A stretch of 43,481 nucleotides of DNA from Desulfobacteraceae bacterium (lineage in GTDB: Bacteria; Desulfobacterota; Desulfobacteria; Desulfobacterales; RPRI01). The notes beneath the pieces are model-generated. The model had not been told where the DNA came from. It made no database searches and worked only from the letters and a program-made list of their open reading frames with translations. The position numbers and the translations under genes were made by a program. Position 1 is the first letter of the stretch; each line of letters starts with the position of its first letter. Positions 16,277-24,245 of this stretch are shown in pieces. Location: NCBI GenBank assembly GCA_011391695.1, contig JAABQB010000023.1, positions 1 through 43,481 on the forward strand, read 5' to 3'.

Positions 16277-16295
16277 TTTTATTACTCCGGTTTTA

Positions 16296-16781
16296 TTAGG
16301 CGGAAAGCATTAAATTTGTAAAATGCGGCTTCAGATTATTATATGTCGCCGTTAAGTGTTCCGGTATAACCCGGACATCCGCGAAAACTGCAAGCGCGTT
16401 TGTATCACCGAACCATCTTGGCACAATATGAAAATGGAGGTGCTCCTCGATACCCGCACCGGCAACCTTTCCTAAATTTAACCCCACATTGAATCCGTCA
16501 GGTTTCATAACAAGTTTTAATATTCCTATGGATTTCTCAACAAGGACAAGCAGATCAGCCATTTCGTTCCTGTCAAGCTCTGTGAGTGTTGCAACGTGCC
16601 GCACAGGGGATACCAGAAGGTGGCCGTTAATATACGGGAACTTGTTCATCACAACCATGGTTGAATTCCCTTTAAAAAGTGTCAGGCCATCATTTCCGGA
16701 AAGTGCGTCGCAGAAAATACAGCCTTCGTTCTTATTTTCCAGAATATACTCAATACGCCATGGCGCCCAAATCGTTTTCAT
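16296..16781 (-). CDS. HIT-family nucleotide hydrolase/transferase
   Basis: A 161-residue histidine-triad protein of the Ap4A-phosphorylase-like/Fhit branch, acting on dinucleoside polyphosphates or AMP conjugates. The triad is HLHFHIVPRW; the N-terminus KTIWAPWRIEYI and the CIFCD motif are typical of this branch. The ATG at 16781 has AGGA five bases upstream and matches the usual start of the family, so the 16-codon extension to 16829 is rejected. It belongs to a minus-strand run with the LapA-like and UPF0280 genes. Confidence 0.9.
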   Translation of the reverse strand: MKTIWAPWRIEYILENKNEGCIFCDALSGNDGLTLFKGNSTMVVMNKFPYINGHLLVSPVRHVATLTELDRNEMADLLVLVEKSIGILKLVMKPDGFNVGLNLGKVAGAGIEEHLHFHIVPRWFGDTNALAVFADVRVIPEHLTATYNNLKPHFTNLMLSA

Positions 16782-16847
16782 ACAGATCCTGTCCTGCTTT
16801 GAATAAAATTTTATCCCTTTAACACCCAAAACTCAACTGTTTTTTCT

Positions 16848-17582
16848 TCAGAGAGAAACGACTTCAATATCTCCCCAGAATCCAGCAGCGTCTCCGATTA
16901 TTATTACGATCCCTGTCACACCTTCAATACTTTTTCCAAACTCTATGGCATTCCCGATATCCTTTTTATCTTTTACACAGTTTCCAACCGCCGTTGCAGC
17001 GGCATCCGCAAGAGAACATGAGTCTGAAACAATACACACTGCATCTGCCTTCCCGAAACTAAAAGAATGCCCGACCGTTCCGGAAGAGGTGCAGACAGCC
17101 GCGGGTTTTTTACTCGAATCGATCAGCAGTCCCATCTTCAGGCTTAAGGGTGAACCGGCAGCAAAGATACCGACTTTAAGCTGTTTCCCGGTTTTGATAA
17201 ATACATCTCCGCCGTTTTCAACAACCACTTCATCGGAATATGACAACAGTGCCTTACCCACCTGTTCGGCAATGGCGCCTGCTACCGCAGCCATCGGCCC
17301 GACACCTGCTTTTTGCCCGGCAGCTGCCATTTCGTTGACTACAACCGGAGCAGGCTTGTCAATATGCCATGGGACGAGAGTCGTTCTGAATTCCGGATAT
17401 ATTCCCATGTAATTTTCAATAAATCCCCTCTGCTTCAGAACCATATCTCTCGCAATATTTTCAAGAGCCCTTGAGGCGTGAATTAAAAGATCTGTTTCCT
17501 GCACAACAACATTGAAAGAAACAAGGCTCTCTATTCCAACAAGGTTGCGGTACGTTCTCTCCTGATGCGCTGTATTACCCAT
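16848..17582 (-). CDS. UPF0280 / COG2122 family protein (ApbE-like fold)
   Basis: A 244-residue protein of the UPF0280 family, distantly related to the FMN transferase ApbE, with no settled function. Recognisable parts are the N-terminal Tyr-Arg region (ERTYRNLV), the central GVGPMAAVAGAIAEQVG and VENGGDVFIK, and CTSSGTVGHSFSFGKADAVCIVSD. Members occur mainly in methanogens and sulfate reducers, often near one-carbon genes. The ATG has AAGG about nine bases upstream. It follows the dGTPase-like gene by 11 bases, so the two are probably co-transcribed. Confidence 0.85.
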   Translation of the reverse strand: MGNTAHQERTYRNLVGIESLVSFNVVVQETDLLIHASRALENIARDMVLKQRGFIENYMGIYPEFRTTLVPWHIDKPAPVVVNEMAAAGQKAGVGPMAAVAGAIAEQVGKALLSYSDEVVVENGGDVFIKTGKQLKVGIFAAGSPLSLKMGLLIDSSKKPAAVCTSSGTVGHSFSFGKADAVCIVSDSCSLADAAATAVGNCVKDKKDIGNAIEFGKSIEGVTGIVIIIGDAAGFWGDIEVVSL

Positions 17583-17593
17583 AAATTATACCT

Positions 17594-18763
17594 TCAACCC
17601 GATTCCGGGACAGGGCGCAAACTTTCAGGACACTGCCTTAAGAAATACTGATCCGTCATACCGGCAATAAAATCCCTTACAATCTCTTCTTTCTTGTGAT
17701 TCGTCATGTAATCTTCGGAAATGTCTTTTAAAAAATTTTTAAAAATGGCGGACCCGGTTTTTTCTTTTTCCAGATCATCGAGATATCTTTCAAAAAGCAA
17801 TTTGAACAGGTCCCTGATACGGTTTGTGTGCTTTTTGATTTTTTCATTCATATAAATCCGTTCAAGGTTAAATGCTTTAAGACGTTTTAAGGACTCCGAC
17901 ACTTCGGGGCTGAAGGCCACATAAATATTCCGGAAACTGGTTTTAATGATATCGGTAACAAGATTGTATACAATTGTTCCATTGGTGTTCCCGAGCACTC
18001 TGACGCTATCTCCGGGAAGATCTTTTCTGTTGATAACTCCAAGTCTTATGGCGTCTTCAATATCGCGTCCTATGTAGCTTATGGTGTCCGCCATTCGCAC
18101 AACACAGCCTTCAAGTGTCATTGGAATAAGTTGAATGGACGGATCCTTTTTTTTCATTCCCATTTCATCTTCAAGCGTTCTGAAATTTTTAGCCCTTTCC
18201 GGCTTAAGCCGATCATTATGGATTTCCCCGTCATGGCACAAGATTCCGTCGAGCGTCTGCAAAGAGAGGTTCCATCCCTTCCCCTTTCGTTCAACCTTGT
18301 CAAGAAACTGAACACTCTGAACATTATGAGAGAAGCTTCCTATCCCAGCGGACTCACAGAGTTCCGACAGGAACTTCTCACCGTCATGCCCGAATGGAGT
18401 GTGGCCTATATCATGGCCGAGAGAAACGGCTTCAATCAGATCCTCGTTCAGGCCAAGGAAACGCCCTATCGTTCTTGCCACCTTGGAAACCAGCTGAACA
18501 TGAAGGACCCTGTGTGTTATATGATCATTCCTGATCAGATAAAAAACCTGGGTCTTGTCGATGTATCTCGTGTAAGCCATGGAATGAAGTATGCGGTCAA
18601 CATCAAGGGAAAATTCCTGCCGGTAGCCAAGGTCTCTCGGTTCCTCGTATTCACGGCGCAAGCATGTTGAGCTTAAAACTGCAACAGGGGAAAGATTCTC
18701 TTCTTCTCTCCTGTTCAGGACCGTCTTTATCATATCGAGCGGACTCTGATCAAATATCTCCAT
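17594..18763 (-). CDS. dGTPase-like HD-domain triphosphohydrolase
   Basis: A 389-residue HD-superfamily enzyme of the deoxyguanosinetriphosphate triphosphohydrolase-like type, expected to release triphosphate from dNTPs. Signatures are SMAYTRYIDKTQVF, the metal site ITHRVLHVQLVSKVARTIGR, GHDIGHTPFGHDGE, and later MADTISYIGRDIEDA with the last Asp ligand. Length is within the family range. Its start overlaps the end of the ATP-grasp gene by 14 bases. Nucleotide specificity cannot be deduced. Confidence 0.9.
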   Translation of the reverse strand: MEIFDQSPLDMIKTVLNRREEENLSPVAVLSSTCLRREYEEPRDLGYRQEFSLDVDRILHSMAYTRYIDKTQVFYLIRNDHITHRVLHVQLVSKVARTIGRFLGLNEDLIEAVSLGHDIGHTPFGHDGEKFLSELCESAGIGSFSHNVQSVQFLDKVERKGKGWNLSLQTLDGILCHDGEIHNDRLKPERAKNFRTLEDEMGMKKKDPSIQLIPMTLEGCVVRMADTISYIGRDIEDAIRLGVINRKDLPGDSVRVLGNTNGTIVYNLVTDIIKTSFRNIYVAFSPEVSESLKRLKAFNLERIYMNEKIKKHTNRIRDLFKLLFERYLDDLEKEKTGSAIFKNFLKDISEDYMTNHKKEEIVRDFIAGMTDQYFLRQCPESLRPVPESG

Positions 18764-19523
18764 TTTCTATCATCTTCTCCATAAGTTTTATATAATCTAT
18801 CCCGGCGGCTTTGAAACCCTCTTTTCCGTATTTCATGTTGGCCTCAATAACATAAAGATTCCCATCATGTCTGCATATATCGATCCCGACGTCATCCCAG
18901 CAGCATGAAACAGCTGTATGAAGAGCAAGATCTGTCGCCTGCCGTGGAATGAAATCGAGGCTAACTTTCCCTCCCGCGGCAATATTGCTCCTGAACTCTC
19001 CATCCCGTGCAATACGCCAATACGCGTGAATCACTTTACGGCCTACGACAATCACGCGCAGGTCGCGGTCAGCAGGCAGATATTCCTGGACATATGCTGT
19101 TTTCGTAATTCCGCAGTACGATTTTAGCTCTTCCTGATTCCTAATGAGATAAACTCCTCTTCCCATTGCGGAACCCCTCGGTATCTTGCAGACAAAAGGA
19201 AAATTAAAATGGTTCAAAATGCTTTTTTTCTGCCTTGTTCCGAAAAAAGTTCTTGTTTTCGGATGTGGTATCCCGATCAGCTGGAAAAGCGCCGTCTGCT
19301 TGATTTTGTCCTGAACATACTTATAGGTATGGCAGCTTGGAAATGTTTTTTTATTCATGGAAGAGAAGAGATCGGAATAATAAGTGGAGGGGTAATATAT
19401 CTTCTCGGCGCTTCTTATCATAGCCGCTTCATGCGGAGAATAATCTGAAAAGTTGGGCTTTACCCCGAGCGTTATTACATTACGGCAGTTTTTCAGCCTC
19501 GATTCAAGGGCAATAACAGGCAT
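18750..19523 (-). CDS. RimK-like ATP-grasp ligase
   Basis: A 257-residue ATP-grasp enzyme related to the RimK/glutamate-ligase group. Visible motifs are NFPFVCKIPRGSAMGRGVYLI (ATP-binding Lys and glycine loop), AYVQEYLPADRDLRVIVVGRKV, the Arg-rich IARDGEFRSNIAAGG, and the metal-binding tail DVGIDICRHDGNLYVIEANMKYG. It would join an amino acid to a carboxylate, but neither substrate can be named. Slightly short for RimK because the N-terminal domain is compact. The 3' end overlaps the dGTPase-like gene. Confidence 0.83.
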   Translation of the reverse strand: MPVIALESRLKNCRNVITLGVKPNFSDYSPHEAAMIRSAEKIYYPSTYYSDLFSSMNKKTFPSCHTYKYVQDKIKQTALFQLIGIPHPKTRTFFGTRQKKSILNHFNFPFVCKIPRGSAMGRGVYLIRNQEELKSYCGITKTAYVQEYLPADRDLRVIVVGRKVIHAYWRIARDGEFRSNIAAGGKVSLDFIPRQATDLALHTAVSCCWDDVGIDICRHDGNLYVIEANMKYGKEGFKAAGIDYIKLMEKMIENGDI

Positions 19524-19541
19524 CTTTGTCAGTCCTTTTTC

Positions 19542-19580
19542 CCCCTCACCCTAGCCCTCTCCCGCAAGGGGAGAGGGAAT
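19542..19580. repeat. GC-rich palindromic extragenic repeat
   Basis: CCCTCTCCC (19555-19563) pairs with GGGAGAGGG (19569-19577) around a GCAAG loop, preceded by CCCTCACCCTAG. This pattern is a common extragenic palindrome in Proteobacteria. It lies between the LolB-like gene end (19671) and the ATP-grasp start (19523). On the minus strand no clear T-run follows, so a terminator role is uncertain. Confidence 0.65.
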
Positions 19581-19670
19581 ATTTTTGATTTCGTTGCTTA
19601 TAAGGTGCCGTTCACGGCATAAAATTAGCTTTTAACCAGAAATCAGAAACATGAGCTTTCTTTATTCCGA

Positions 19671-20465
19671 CTACTCCGGAGGATTCAAAACGAATATGGA
19701 AGGAGATACAGGGATGTCTGTCCAGCATCTCTCCAAATCAATTGTGAAAGAATCTCCTCTGTCGTTTGAGACAAGAAGCCTTGAAGGAAAACGATATTCA
19801 TTAACGTTATTTTCTCCGTCAAATGATGCACGGTAAATTATTTCACCCATTGAATCGAACAGTTCCACTTTTACAGCCTCTTCCCGCGACTCGTCCAGAT
19901 ATATTTTCTCTACAACACCCAGCCATCTTTTCTTTAATACCATAACAGCAGGCCCGGTATCATGGCCAACTATTACCGCCGAATCAAATTCTACAACCGG
20001 AATCCTTCCCGACAAAAGCAAAATAATATCTTTTGATTTCACCGGAATAGATATGAAGCTTTCCATACTGGCATTTGCAGAACGTTTCTTATAATAGCTG
20101 TTATCGGCATGTGAAAAGAAATATAACCATTCCCCGTCGGTCGCAATCCTTGCCAGGGGCTCTCCCAGGAGGCCGCGCAATAATATCAGAAGTTTATTCT
20201 CATCCCCGGCTATCCATGCCATGTTTGAGGAAACGGTTTCTCTGTTTTTTACCGAATAATTTACCCGCCCCGTACCCTTAAATGTTTTTATATCCCTGTT
20301 TTTGCTCTGTAAAATCTCAATAGTATGCCGGATCACCGGCTCAACGGAATCACGCGTTTGAAGATCGCCTGAAATATTTAGGGGTATTTTTTCTAATATG
20401 CCTGCACAGGCCGGAAGGAACAGAAGAGCACACATAATAAGATAGAGGCGGAAGTTATTTTTCAT
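19671..20465 (-). CDS. LolB-like / DUF4292-type outer-membrane lipoprotein
   Basis: A 264-residue lipoprotein starting at ATG 20465: KNNFRLYLIMCALLFLPACAG has a lipobox (LPAC) after a hydrophobic signal. The mature part is a beta-rich half-barrel of the LolA/LolB type (FKGTGRVNYSV, NKLLILLRGLLGEPLARI, WLYFF, FPSRLLVSNDRG). LolB receives lipoproteins from LolA and inserts them in the outer membrane. The longer frame from 20564 adds a second hydrophobic stretch and no motif, so it is rejected. The TPR lipoprotein gene upstream is its usual partner. No strong ribosome-binding site is seen. Confidence 0.75.
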   Translation of the reverse strand: MKNNFRLYLIMCALLFLPACAGILEKIPLNISGDLQTRDSVEPVIRHTIEILQSKNRDIKTFKGTGRVNYSVKNRETVSSNMAWIAGDENKLLILLRGLLGEPLARIATDGEWLYFFSHADNSYYKKRSANASMESFISIPVKSKDIILLLSGRIPVVEFDSAVIVGHDTGPAVMVLKKRWLGVVEKIYLDESREEAVKVELFDSMGEIIYRASFDGENNVNEYRFPSRLLVSNDRGDSFTIDLERCWTDIPVSPSIFVLNPPE

Positions 20466-20474
20466 GCCCTTTAT

Positions 20475-20564
20475 ATGAGAATACAAGAATAAGAATACAG
20501 AATATAGAATAAAAACAATGACATGATTATTCTGGCTCTTGACTCTTGGCTTCTGTATTCTCAT
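20475..20564. repeat. Inverted 11-bp repeat around degenerate TATTCT heptamers
   Basis: ATGAGAATACA (20475-20485) and TGTATTCTCAT (20554-20564) are perfect inverted repeats separated by 68 bases. Next to the left arm the minus strand carries successive heptamers TATTCTA, TATTCTG, TATTCTT and TATTCTC. It fills the 105-base gap between the TPR and LolB-like genes. It could form a long hairpin or be an extragenic mobile repeat. Confidence 0.6.
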
Positions 20565-20570
20565 GTTTCG

Positions 20571-22271
20571 TTATTTGATAATTTCCTTGATTTTGTTTAT
20601 CAGAATAACCCTCTCCTCTTTTTTATACTTGAGCGCTCGATTATATGATTCAAGGGCGTTTTCCCGGTCATTCAATTTCAGGTATGCGTCCCCCATGTGC
20701 TCAAGTATTATTGGATCATCAGCAACGATGGCAATCGCTTTTTTCAAAAACTCAACGGCTTTCGCATAAAGTCCTTTTTTGAAGTATACCCATCCCAGGC
20801 TATCCGTGATATACCCGTCGTCCGGCTTATATTTCAATGCTTCTGTAATCAGTCTCTCCGCCTCATCAAGATTCTCACCTCTATCGGCATAAGTATAACC
20901 AAGAAAATTAAGCGCATTCGAGTTTTTGGGATCAATCCTGATAACCGTTTTCATCTGCTCAATACTTTTTTCTTTATCCCCATCCTTGTCATAGACAACT
21001 CCCAGCCGGAAATGGAACCTTGGATCATCGGGATTCATCTCTATTGCCTTTAAGAGCGCCTCCTCGGCATTATCAAACTCTTCCAGCTCTTCATGGAACA
21101 AGCCGAGATAGAACTGATATTCCGGGTTATCGGGATCTTTTTCAATCACATTCTTTATGTAGGTAACCGCATCATTCAGCAGTCCTCTGCTTTGGTAAAT
21201 GAGAGAAACATGGACTGCGGCATCGGAATAAAATCTTGAATCATTCTTTACTTTCAGGAAATGTTTGAGTGCCGTCTCTTCCTGTTTTACTGAAAAAAAG
21301 GCAAGCCCTGCTATATGGTGCAACTCGGAACTTTCAGGAGCGCCTTTTAACATCTCTTCTGCAATCGTTATCGTGCCGATATAATCCCGTTTATCAAGGA
21401 AAAACTGAATTATATTGATAATAATGTCGAAGTTGGAGAGACTCTTTTTGCCGAGATTATGAAGAATCTTCCCGGCCTCGTGATGGATGCCGTTTGTTTT
21501 GTAATAATACCCAAGCTCAAGAGCCGCCCTTATGTTATCCGGATTCTTTTCGAGCAGTTCATTTAATACCTGTATTATTTTCTCCTTTTTACCCTGGATT
21601 TTATACAGATTTACAAGTTCATACCGCGACTCATCCAAATCCGGCTTTAATTCTATCGATTTATGGAAATATTTTTCAGCATCTGCATAATTCCTCTTTT
21701 GCCCTTGAATTTTGCCAAGATACAAATAGCCAAGATACAAATCGGGGAAATTGGTTATAAGCTTCTCAAAAACAGCAATCGCCTTATCCAGATTTCCCTC
21801 TTCTATGTAAAGGCTCCCAAGCAGGAGATATATGTTTTGCTGTTTAGGACTCTCCGCAATAATCTTTTCGTAGGCTATCTTGGCATCATCGGTCTGCCTT
21901 AAGGAGTGCTTTATCCTCCCGAACATAATAAGAGCGCCTACGTTTTCAGGATCTTTTTTGATTATCTCTTCGACAATCGCCAGGGCTTTTTCGTTCTCTT
22001 TCTCCTGGAGGTACATGTTGACAAGTTCTCCCTTGAGAAAGAGAGAGTCGGGATCAAGATCAACAGCGCGTTTCATTAGCTCTATTGCCGGTCCGGTATT
22101 TCCCCTGTTTTTTAAAATCTGGGATTCAGTGAAATAGAAATATCTGTTTTCAGGAAAAGAGTCATCGGTTTTGCTCCTGTCGGTGGCAAGATATTTCCCC
22201 AAAGAGGCGCATCCTCCCAGAAGCAATGTAAGAAAAATGATTATGATTAATCCGGCTGATTTGAATTTCAT
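20571..22271 (-). CDS. TPR-repeat lipoprotein
   Basis: A 566-residue protein with a signal peptide and lipobox (LTLLLGGCAS, Cys about 21), then about 13-14 tetratricopeptide repeats to the end (for example NIYLLLGSLYIEEGNLDKA, NALNFLGYTYADRGENLDEA, LEHMGDAYLKLNDRENALES). It should be an outer-membrane-anchored periplasmic scaffold. The start ATG overlaps the rpoH stop by one base (TAATG). The LolB-like gene follows after a 105-base repeat-bearing gap; the two genes are commonly paired in Desulfobacterota. Confidence 0.88.
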   Translation of the reverse strand: MKFKSAGLIIIIFLTLLLGGCASLGKYLATDRSKTDDSFPENRYFYFTESQILKNRGNTGPAIELMKRAVDLDPDSLFLKGELVNMYLQEKENEKALAIVEEIIKKDPENVGALIMFGRIKHSLRQTDDAKIAYEKIIAESPKQQNIYLLLGSLYIEEGNLDKAIAVFEKLITNFPDLYLGYLYLGKIQGQKRNYADAEKYFHKSIELKPDLDESRYELVNLYKIQGKKEKIIQVLNELLEKNPDNIRAALELGYYYKTNGIHHEAGKILHNLGKKSLSNFDIIINIIQFFLDKRDYIGTITIAEEMLKGAPESSELHHIAGLAFFSVKQEETALKHFLKVKNDSRFYSDAAVHVSLIYQSRGLLNDAVTYIKNVIEKDPDNPEYQFYLGLFHEELEEFDNAEEALLKAIEMNPDDPRFHFRLGVVYDKDGDKEKSIEQMKTVIRIDPKNSNALNFLGYTYADRGENLDEAERLITEALKYKPDDGYITDSLGWVYFKKGLYAKAVEFLKKAIAIVADDPIILEHMGDAYLKLNDRENALESYNRALKYKKEERVILINKIKEIIK

Positions 22272-23182
22272 TATTTCGTCACCACATTGTCGATATATGA
22301 TACAAAGTCGGGCATCTCTTCTTTTACAAACTCTCTCATCTTGGTAATTATATTTTTTTCAACCTGGCGCACACGCTCTCTTGATATACCGTAGCGGTCG
22401 CCGATTTCCTGCAACGTTGCAGGATCGTCTGAAAATATACGGAGGTCGAATATCTCATTCTCCCTTTTCGACATACGTTTCCGGAATATCTCAATCTTGC
22501 TGTGAATAAGGTTATCCATCTCCTTTTTAGCCATCTTCTCTTCAGCGGATTCAGAATCGTAACTTATAAATTCAATTTTTTCCGAATCCGAATCATCCGT
22601 CAAAGGAGCATCAAGAGAAACATCCCATCCGTCAAGCCTTTGATCCATATCAACGACTTCCTTTTCGGTCACCCCCAGTCTTTCAGATAAAAGCTTGGGT
22701 TTCGGATCAAAGCCCTGGTCAATTAAATTCTGTTTTTCCTTCTTCAGTTTGAAAAACAGTTTCCTCTGGCCCTGTGTAGTCCCTATTTTAACAAGACGCC
22801 AGTTATCCATAATAAATTTTAATATATAAGCCTTGATCCAGAATGACGCATAATATGAAAACTTTACATTTTTATACGGATCGAATTTACGAACCGCCTG
22901 CATCAGGCCTATGTTCCCCTCCTGAATAAGATCAAGAAGGTTTTGCATCCACATCCTCTGGAATTCAAGGGCTATTTTTACAACAAGCCTGAGGTTTGAA
23001 GTAACCATTTCGTACGCCGCATCCCTGTCATCATGTTCGAATATCTTTACGGCAAGCTCATGCTCTCTATCCCTTGAAAGCAGCTTATGTTTGCTTATTT
23101 CCATCAGATACCGCTGAAAGGGATCGTACTTTACGAGAGACTTCTCAGAAACCTGATTCATTTTATTATTTTTAACTGCCAT
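22271..23182 (-). CDS. rpoH: RpoH-type (sigma-32 family) RNA polymerase sigma factor
   Basis: A 303-residue group-3 sigma factor. Region 2 is RDAAYEMVTSNLRLVVKIAL through NLLDLIQEGNIGLMQAV and KFSYYASFWIKAYIL; the RpoH-box-like QRKLFFKLKK follows; region 4 has TLQEIGDRYGISRERVRQVE. This fits a heat-shock sigma factor, though the central acidic loop DDSDSEKIE is not found in E. coli RpoH. The first ATG is used; AAGG lies about 11 bases upstream. It would direct chaperone genes, possibly including the clpB gene at the window start, but no matching promoter was recognised there. Confidence 0.88.
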   Translation of the reverse strand: MAVKNNKMNQVSEKSLVKYDPFQRYLMEISKHKLLSRDREHELAVKIFEHDDRDAAYEMVTSNLRLVVKIALEFQRMWMQNLLDLIQEGNIGLMQAVRKFDPYKNVKFSYYASFWIKAYILKFIMDNWRLVKIGTTQGQRKLFFKLKKEKQNLIDQGFDPKPKLLSERLGVTEKEVVDMDQRLDGWDVSLDAPLTDDSDSEKIEFISYDSESAEEKMAKKEMDNLIHSKIEIFRKRMSKRENEIFDLRIFSDDPATLQEIGDRYGISRERVRQVEKNIITKMREFVKEEMPDFVSYIDNVVTK

Positions 23183-23363
23183 TAAAACAGCACCTTATTC
23201 CTGGAATCTCACCGTAACAAGCGACGGATGGGTTTCGTTGTGACCGCATCGGCATGAAGGATAGTCGGTTTTTAATTCGTACTCCTAAAGATAACTCATT
23301 CATTCCTTCATCCCCAACTTTTTTATGGACATGCATGAAACGTTATGATATCAGGGAAATCCC

Positions 23364-23440
<77 letters not shown>

Positions 23441-23533
23441 TCCTTTTCCTTTAAATAACACTCTATCATAATTTCAAAATATTTCAATCCGAATTAAGCG
23501 GATTTTGTTTATACATACTTAAAAGGAGAATTC

Positions 23534-23746
23534 GTGCAGGGAATTGTTACTTTCATAAAGCTTGTTGCTGTTTTTACAGCCGCGACTTACCTTGGAAGGT
23601 GGCTCCAATCTGAAATAAAAAAAAGCGCCTTAAGGAAAGAAACCTGGCATAAACCATACTTGTCATTGCCCGGGATTATTATCATTGGAGCTACATTATT
23701 CCTGCCGATCCTGATATGGATAATAAAGCGAAACACCCAGCCGTAA
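23534..23746 (+). CDS. Small two-span membrane protein, unknown function
   Basis: A 70-residue protein with spans IVTFIKLVAVFTAATYLG and GIIIIGATLFLPILIWII joined by a basic loop (EIKKSALRKETWHKPY). The GTG start has AAAGGAG about five bases upstream. It lies about 90 bases after tRNA-Arg. Family not recognised; length and layout resemble conserved small membrane proteins of Desulfobacterota. Confidence 0.6.
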   Translation: MQGIVTFIKLVAVFTAATYLGRWLQSEIKKSALRKETWHKPYLSLPGIIIIGATLFLPILIWIIKRNTQP

Positions 23747-24119
23747 GAAGCGAGGTCTGAGTAAATCAGGCCGGTCAGATAAACAGAGCACTATTTCATT
23801 GAGATCTTTTCCCGAAAATAGTATCAATTGTGCACATGATAATATAAGGAAGCTCAACGGTAAATTCCAAAATAAATCCTATCAAAATCAACAGGTATAT
23901 AAACGGAAGTTTAATAAAATTGAACTTTACAGTTTCATATATTTCTTCAAATTTCAAAAAGTATATCCCTATACCAAGTAACGTTCAGATTTTTTATAAG
24001 CACCTTATTCATAAAAATATTTCATATCCTTATTTCCTTTTCAGCCTTCAAATCAATATTTATCTCCAAATGCCATCTATTTTTTCAAAAAGAATCGCTT
24101 TATTTTCAGTCGAATATTC

Positions 24120-24149
24120 TTGACTATTGCGGTTATATCTGAATATATT
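24120..24149 (+). promoter_or_regulatory. Likely sigma-70 promoter for the HD-GYP operon
   Basis: TTGACT (24120-24125) and TATATT (24144-24149), each one mismatch from consensus, are 18 bases apart. Transcription would start near 24156, about 90 bases before the ATG at 24246, so the MITE-end copy would lie in the leader. Confidence 0.45.
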
Positions 24150-24208
24150 ATCAAATATTATGAATCAGTTATTCATAGTATATAGATGAGTTAAAATATC
24201 GATATCAC

Positions 24209-24224
24209 GAGACCTTTGAAGAAC
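24209..24224 (+). repeat. Solo 16-base copy of the MITE terminus
   Basis: GAGACCTTTGAAGAAC is identical to the first 16 bases of the element in the riboswitch (minus-strand end at 2586). Beyond it the similarity ends (ATTTAAAATGG against GTCCAATTTTG), and no facing end is found nearby. It may be a remnant of a deleted copy or a captured end serving as leader sequence. Confidence 0.5.
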
Positions 24225-24245
24225 ATTTAAAATGGAGCATATGAC

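Larger units (their letters stand above)
23747..24245 (+). other. AT-rich intergenic region with promoter and MITE-end sequence
   Basis: About 500 bases with no convincing gene: short frames here have no domain-like composition or ribosome-binding site. The stretch is strongly AT-rich. It contains a likely promoter at 24120-24149, a 16-base copy of the MITE end at 24209-24224, and the GGAGC site of the HD-GYP gene at 24235. Confidence 0.6.

Noticed and set aside
20475-20564. CRISPR-like or tandem array from repeated TATTCT units
   Set aside because: Units are only seven bases, degenerate and without spacers.
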